Both the position numbers and the translations under genes were made by a program. Positions 61,366-64,000 of a DNA stretch of 64,000 bases are shown here, piece after piece. The number at the start of each line of letters is the position of its first letter. The first letter of the stretch is position 1. The notes under the pieces were generated by a model, which saw only the letters and a list, made by a program, of their open reading frames with translations, had not been told where the DNA came from and did not search any database. The stretch lies in assembly GCF_013267355.1 (NCBI RefSeq), contig NZ_CP053985.1:2542001-2606000 (forward strand). Direction: 5' to 3'. This DNA is from Achromobacter pestifer. Its GTDB lineage: Bacteria > Pseudomonadota > Gammaproteobacteria > Burkholderiales > Burkholderiaceae_B.

Positions 61366-62646
61366 ATGCTCGACCTGATACTCAGACACTGCACGCTGCC
61401 TGATGGCCGCCAGAACATCGACATCGGCATCGCCCGCGGCCGCATCGTGGCCTTGGAGCCGGCGCTGAAGGCCGAGGCCGCGCAGACCGTGGACGCGGCC
61501 GGCCAGTTGGTGGCGCCGCCCTTCGTCGACGCGCACTTCCACATGGACTCGACGCTGTCTTTCGGCCTGCCGCGCGTGAACCAGTCCGGCACGCTGCTGG
61601 AAGGCATCGCGCTGTGGGGCGAGCTCAAGCCGCTGCTGACGCAGGAAGCGCTGGTCGAGCGCGCGCTGGCCTATTGCGACTGGGCCGTGGCACGCGGCCT
61701 GCTGGCCATCCGTTCGCATGTGGACGTGTGCGACCCGCGCCTCTTGGCCACGGAAGCGCTGCTGCACGTGCGCGAGAAGGTCAAACCCTACCTGGACCTG
61801 CAGCTGGTGGCCTTCCCGCAGGACGGCGTGTTGCGCGCCCCCGGCGCCCTGGACAACCTCAAGCGCGCGCTGGACATGGGCGTGGACGTGGTGGGCGGCA
61901 TTCCGCACTTCGAGCGCACCATGCAGGACGGCGCGGAATCGGTGCGCATCCTCTGTGAACTGGCGGCCGAGCGCGGACTGCGCGTGGACATGCACTGCGA
62001 TGAAAGCGACGATCCGCTGTCGCGCCACATCGAGACGCTGGCGTACCACACGCAACGCCTGGGCCTGCAAGGCCGCGTGACGGGTTCGCACCTGACGTCC
62101 ATGCACTCCATGGACAACTACTACGTCTCCAAGCTGATCCCGCTGATACGGGAAGCCGGCGTGGCCGCCATCGCCAACCCGCTGATCAACATCACGCTGC
62201 AAGGCCGCCACGACACCTATCCGAAGCGCCGCGGCATGACGCGCGTGCCCGAGCTGCTGGCCGCCGGCGTGCCCGTGGCCTTCGGCCATGACTGCGTGAT
62301 GGACCCTTGGTACAGCCTGGGTTCGGGCGACATGCTGGAAGTGGCCCACATGGGCCTGCATGTGGCCCAGATGACGGGCCAGGACGCCATGCGCGCCTGT
62401 TTCGAAGCCGTCACCACCACGCCGGCCAAGATCCTGGGCCTGGACGAAACCGGCCTGGCGGTCGGCAAGCGCGCGGACCTGGTGCTGCTGCAGGCACGCG
62501 ACGCGGTCGAGGCGCTGCGCCTGCGCGCCACCCGCCTGATGGTGCTGCGCGCCGGCCAGGTGGTGGCGACCACGCCGCCCGCCACCGCGACCCTGAACCT
62601 GCCGGGCCGCCCGGCCGAAGTCAGCTTCCAGACGCCGGCACGCTGA
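61366..62646 (+). CDS. Cytosine deaminase-like amidohydrolase
   Basis: 426 residues, matching E. coli CodA (427). It is a metal-dependent deaminase: metal-binding VDAHFHMD (His57, His59), the IPHFERTMQDG motif, DMHCDESDD (about 210-218), SHLTSMHSMDNY, and GHDCVMDPWYSLG with the catalytic Asp. It may deaminate cytosine, isoguanine or a related base. It closes the BMP importer operon, so the imported compound is probably its substrate; this is inference from position. Confidence 0.9.
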   Translation: MLDLILRHCTLPDGRQNIDIGIARGRIVALEPALKAEAAQTVDAAGQLVAPPFVDAHFHMDSTLSFGLPRVNQSGTLLEGIALWGELKPLLTQEALVERALAYCDWAVARGLLAIRSHVDVCDPRLLATEALLHVREKVKPYLDLQLVAFPQDGVLRAPGALDNLKRALDMGVDVVGGIPHFERTMQDGAESVRILCELAAERGLRVDMHCDESDDPLSRHIETLAYHTQRLGLQGRVTGSHLTSMHSMDNYYVSKLIPLIREAGVAAIANPLINITLQGRHDTYPKRRGMTRVPELLAAGVPVAFGHDCVMDPWYSLGSGDMLEVAHMGLHVAQMTGQDAMRACFEAVTTTPAKILGLDETGLAVGKRADLVLLQARDAVEALRLRATRLMVLRAGQVVATTPPATATLNLPGRPAEVSFQTPAR

Positions 62647-62676
62647 GCGCGCAAGGCTCGGACGCGTGTCCGCCTG

Positions 62677-63510
62677 CTATTTCAACGGCAGGCAGATACG
62701 CGTCTGCAATTGCGCCGGCGGCGTGGTGCGCGGATCGTTCAGGTACTGCTCGAACATGGGGAAGTCCGCCGGCACCTCGCCGCTGGCTGGCAGCCATTGC
62801 GAGAACATCCAGTTATAGGGCTTGTCCATCTCGTTGTAGGGCCCGGTGTAGGTCAGGATGGCGCAACGGCCTTGCGGAATCTCGAAGCGTTCCAGCTCGC
62901 CGCCCAGGTCGGCATCGGGCGCCACCGACATGCCGGCCATGGAGCGCAGCTGGCTCGCCGGCACCTGCTCCGGATCGTCGAAGTACACGCCATAGCCGAT
63001 GGAATCCGGCTGCGCGAGGCCGCGGCTCACGGCCAGCATGAAGGCGCGTGAAAACAGCGGGCCGATCTCCTGATAGCTGCCGCGATGCGACAGAGCCGCC
63101 AGCGTCGCGCCGGGAAAGGTCTCGATCTTGATGGGATACATGCCTAGCTCCTGTGGGTCGAAGGGACGGGAGCGGGCATCCCGGTAGCGCCCCGGCGATA
63201 TGCCGAAGGTCGCGCCGAATGCCCGGTTGAACGCCGCGTCCGACTCATAGCCGGCGCGCTGCGCCACCTCGCGCAAGGAAGCCTCGGAATTCCCCAGCGC
63301 CACCGCCGCGCGGTGCATGCGGATGCGCTGCACGGTGGCGTTGACCGTCTCGCCCATCATGGCGCGATAAACGCGATGGAAGTGGTACGGCGACAGGCAG
63401 GCCAGCTCGGCCAGCCGGTACAGGTCCGGGTCGGCGTCGGGGTGGCTGGCCAGCCAGCGCAGGACGGGCTCCAGGCGCTGGCCGTACTGGTTCAGGGTTG
63501 TGGGCTTCAT
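62677..63510 (-). CDS. AraC-type regulator with GyrI-like ligand domain
   Basis: 277 residues. The N-terminal AraC helix-turn-helix pair lies at about 10-110 (LYRLAELACLSPYHFHRVYRAM and REVAQRAGYESDAAFNRAFGAT). The C-terminal GyrI-like domain (about 125-275) has FPGATLAALSHRGSYQEIGPLFS and RCAILTYTGPY. It senses a small molecule and regulates nearby or remote genes. It converges with the deaminase operon; the target is unknown. Confidence 0.93.
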   Translation of the reverse strand: MKPTTLNQYGQRLEPVLRWLASHPDADPDLYRLAELACLSPYHFHRVYRAMMGETVNATVQRIRMHRAAVALGNSEASLREVAQRAGYESDAAFNRAFGATFGISPGRYRDARSRPFDPQELGMYPIKIETFPGATLAALSHRGSYQEIGPLFSRAFMLAVSRGLAQPDSIGYGVYFDDPEQVPASQLRSMAGMSVAPDADLGGELERFEIPQGRCAILTYTGPYNEMDKPYNWMFSQWLPASGEVPADFPMFEQYLNDPRTTPPAQLQTRICLPLK

Positions 63511-63588
63511 GCGGTCTCCTTGGAGAGCAATGTAGCGGGCCGGTCTTTGCAGATTTTGCGCTTTTTGGCGCGCCCGCAGCTGGGGCCT

Positions 63589-64000
63589 TCAGCGTCCGAT
63601 TTCCCGGTTCCAGCGGGCGTTGAAGGCAGGCCGGGTCTCGTTGATCTGGTCCCAGTTCGGTATCTTTGCGTTCGACATATAGCCCTGGAAGCGCTGCAAT
63701 GCGTCCGCATGGCCCGCAGGCGCCAGCACGTTGCGGTTGGACGGGAAGTGCCCGCCCATTTCCAGCGCCTTGGTCTGCGCCTGTTCCGACAGCAGGTACA
63801 GCGCCAGCTTCTGCGACAGCTCCGGCTCGCTGTTGCCGGCGACCACGCACTCGCCCACCATCAGGATCATCGAGCCCTCGCGCGGCTGCGCGTACTCCAC
63901 ATGCACGCCGCGCTTCTTCAGGCGGGTGATGGCCGTGGGCGTCCAGGGAAACAGCACCGCCTCGTCGGCCTGCACCATGTCGGCCAAACGCGCCGAATCC
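63589..64000 (-). CDS. Extracellular solute-binding protein, C-terminal part (start outside window)
   Basis: The open frame runs from the stop at 63589 to beyond the window end (DSARLADMVQAD at the edge). The C-terminal periplasmic-binding-type pattern QADEAVLFPWTPTAITRLKK, ECVVAGNSEPELSQKLALYL, and the end RPAFNARWNREIG fit an ABC or TRAP binding protein of the PotD/spermidine-iron type. The N-terminus and signal lie outside. Substrate unknown. Confidence 0.8.
   Translation of the reverse strand, partial: DSARLADMVQADEAVLFPWTPTAITRLKKRGVHVEYAQPREGSMILMVGECVVAGNSEPELSQKLALYLLSEQAQTKALEMGGHFPSNRNVLAPAGHADALQRFQGYMSNAKIPNWDQINETRPAFNARWNREIGR

Overview
The window is GC-rich, densely packed bacterial chromosome. 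It probably comes from the Achromobacter/Bordetella branch of the Alcaligenaceae. This is inferred from the Bug-type solute receptor, the smg-gluQ-topB neighbourhood, the many LysR/TetR/GntR-era catabolic-type neighbourhoods with ABC and TRAP uptake systems, and the FecIR-type iron signalling unit. I recognise no rRNA, tRNA or CRISPR array. Both window ends cut genes: a TonB receptor on the left and a solute-binding protein on the right.

Layout. 1-5.7 kb: the C-terminus of a siderophore receptor, a secreted unknown, a short-chain dehydrogenase, and a LysR regulator divergent from an exported agmatine-deiminase-family enzyme. 5.8-10.2 kb: a divergent isochorismatase-fold protein and a row of minus-strand small secreted or membrane proteins (cysteine-rich protein, DUF2846 lipoprotein, YkvA/DUF1232, two coupled unknowns, CopD-like and DUF3817 membrane proteins). 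10.4-15.3 kb: a GlxA-type regulator, then a complete iron cell-surface signalling unit (FecI-like sigma factor, FecR-like anti-sigma, FecA-like TonB receptor with an N-terminal signalling domain) behind a Fur-box-like site. 15.4-18.1 kb: small lipoproteins, a glutaredoxin-like protein, a hexapeptide acetyltransferase and a small unknown gene with a strikingly structured leader.

18.1-23.3 kb is the accessory part. It holds two head-to-head unknown genes that both look cut at the 5' end, an AT-richer Mrr-like nuclease bracketed by palindromic repeats, a YegP-type protein and two unknowns. 23.3-32.9 kb: acetylornithine-type aminotransferase, Bug receptor, a PAS-LuxR regulator facing a proline/glycine-repeat small protein across a perfect palindrome, CsbD, entericidin, a D-threonine-aldolase-type PLP enzyme, and a TAXI-TRAP transporter. 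33-39.8 kb: smg, gluQ, a fused DUF2157/DUF4401/GDYXXLXY membrane protein and topB. 39.9-43.5 kb: an ABC importer of the nitrate/sulfonate/taurine/NMT1 class in a tight operon, followed by an SDR enzyme. 43.5-47.5 kb: acetolactate-synthase-type enzyme divergent from an Lrp regulator, a bestrophin-like channel, and a SET-domain protein.

47.6-56 kb: FMN riboswitch and ribB; an MFS exporter divergent from a TetR regulator with a palindrome between them; a three-gene unit (NTF2-like, flavin reductase, deoxyribosyltransferase-like); an NAD(P)-binding oxidoreductase; ketopantoate reductase; a DedA-rhodanese fusion; and an Abi/HEPN-like gene. 56.3-62.6 kb: a long GC-rich leader and a BMP-type ABC importer operon ending in a cytosine-deaminase-like amidohydrolase, which together suggest uptake and deamination of a nucleobase or nucleoside. 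The window closes with an AraC/GyrI-type regulator and a partial binding protein.

No single complete novel system can be proven from sequence alone. The strongest candidates for something undescribed are the structured leader at 17.9-18.1 kb, the repeat-bracketed nuclease cassette at 20.3-21.4 kb, and the head-to-head gene remnants at 18.4-20.2 kb.
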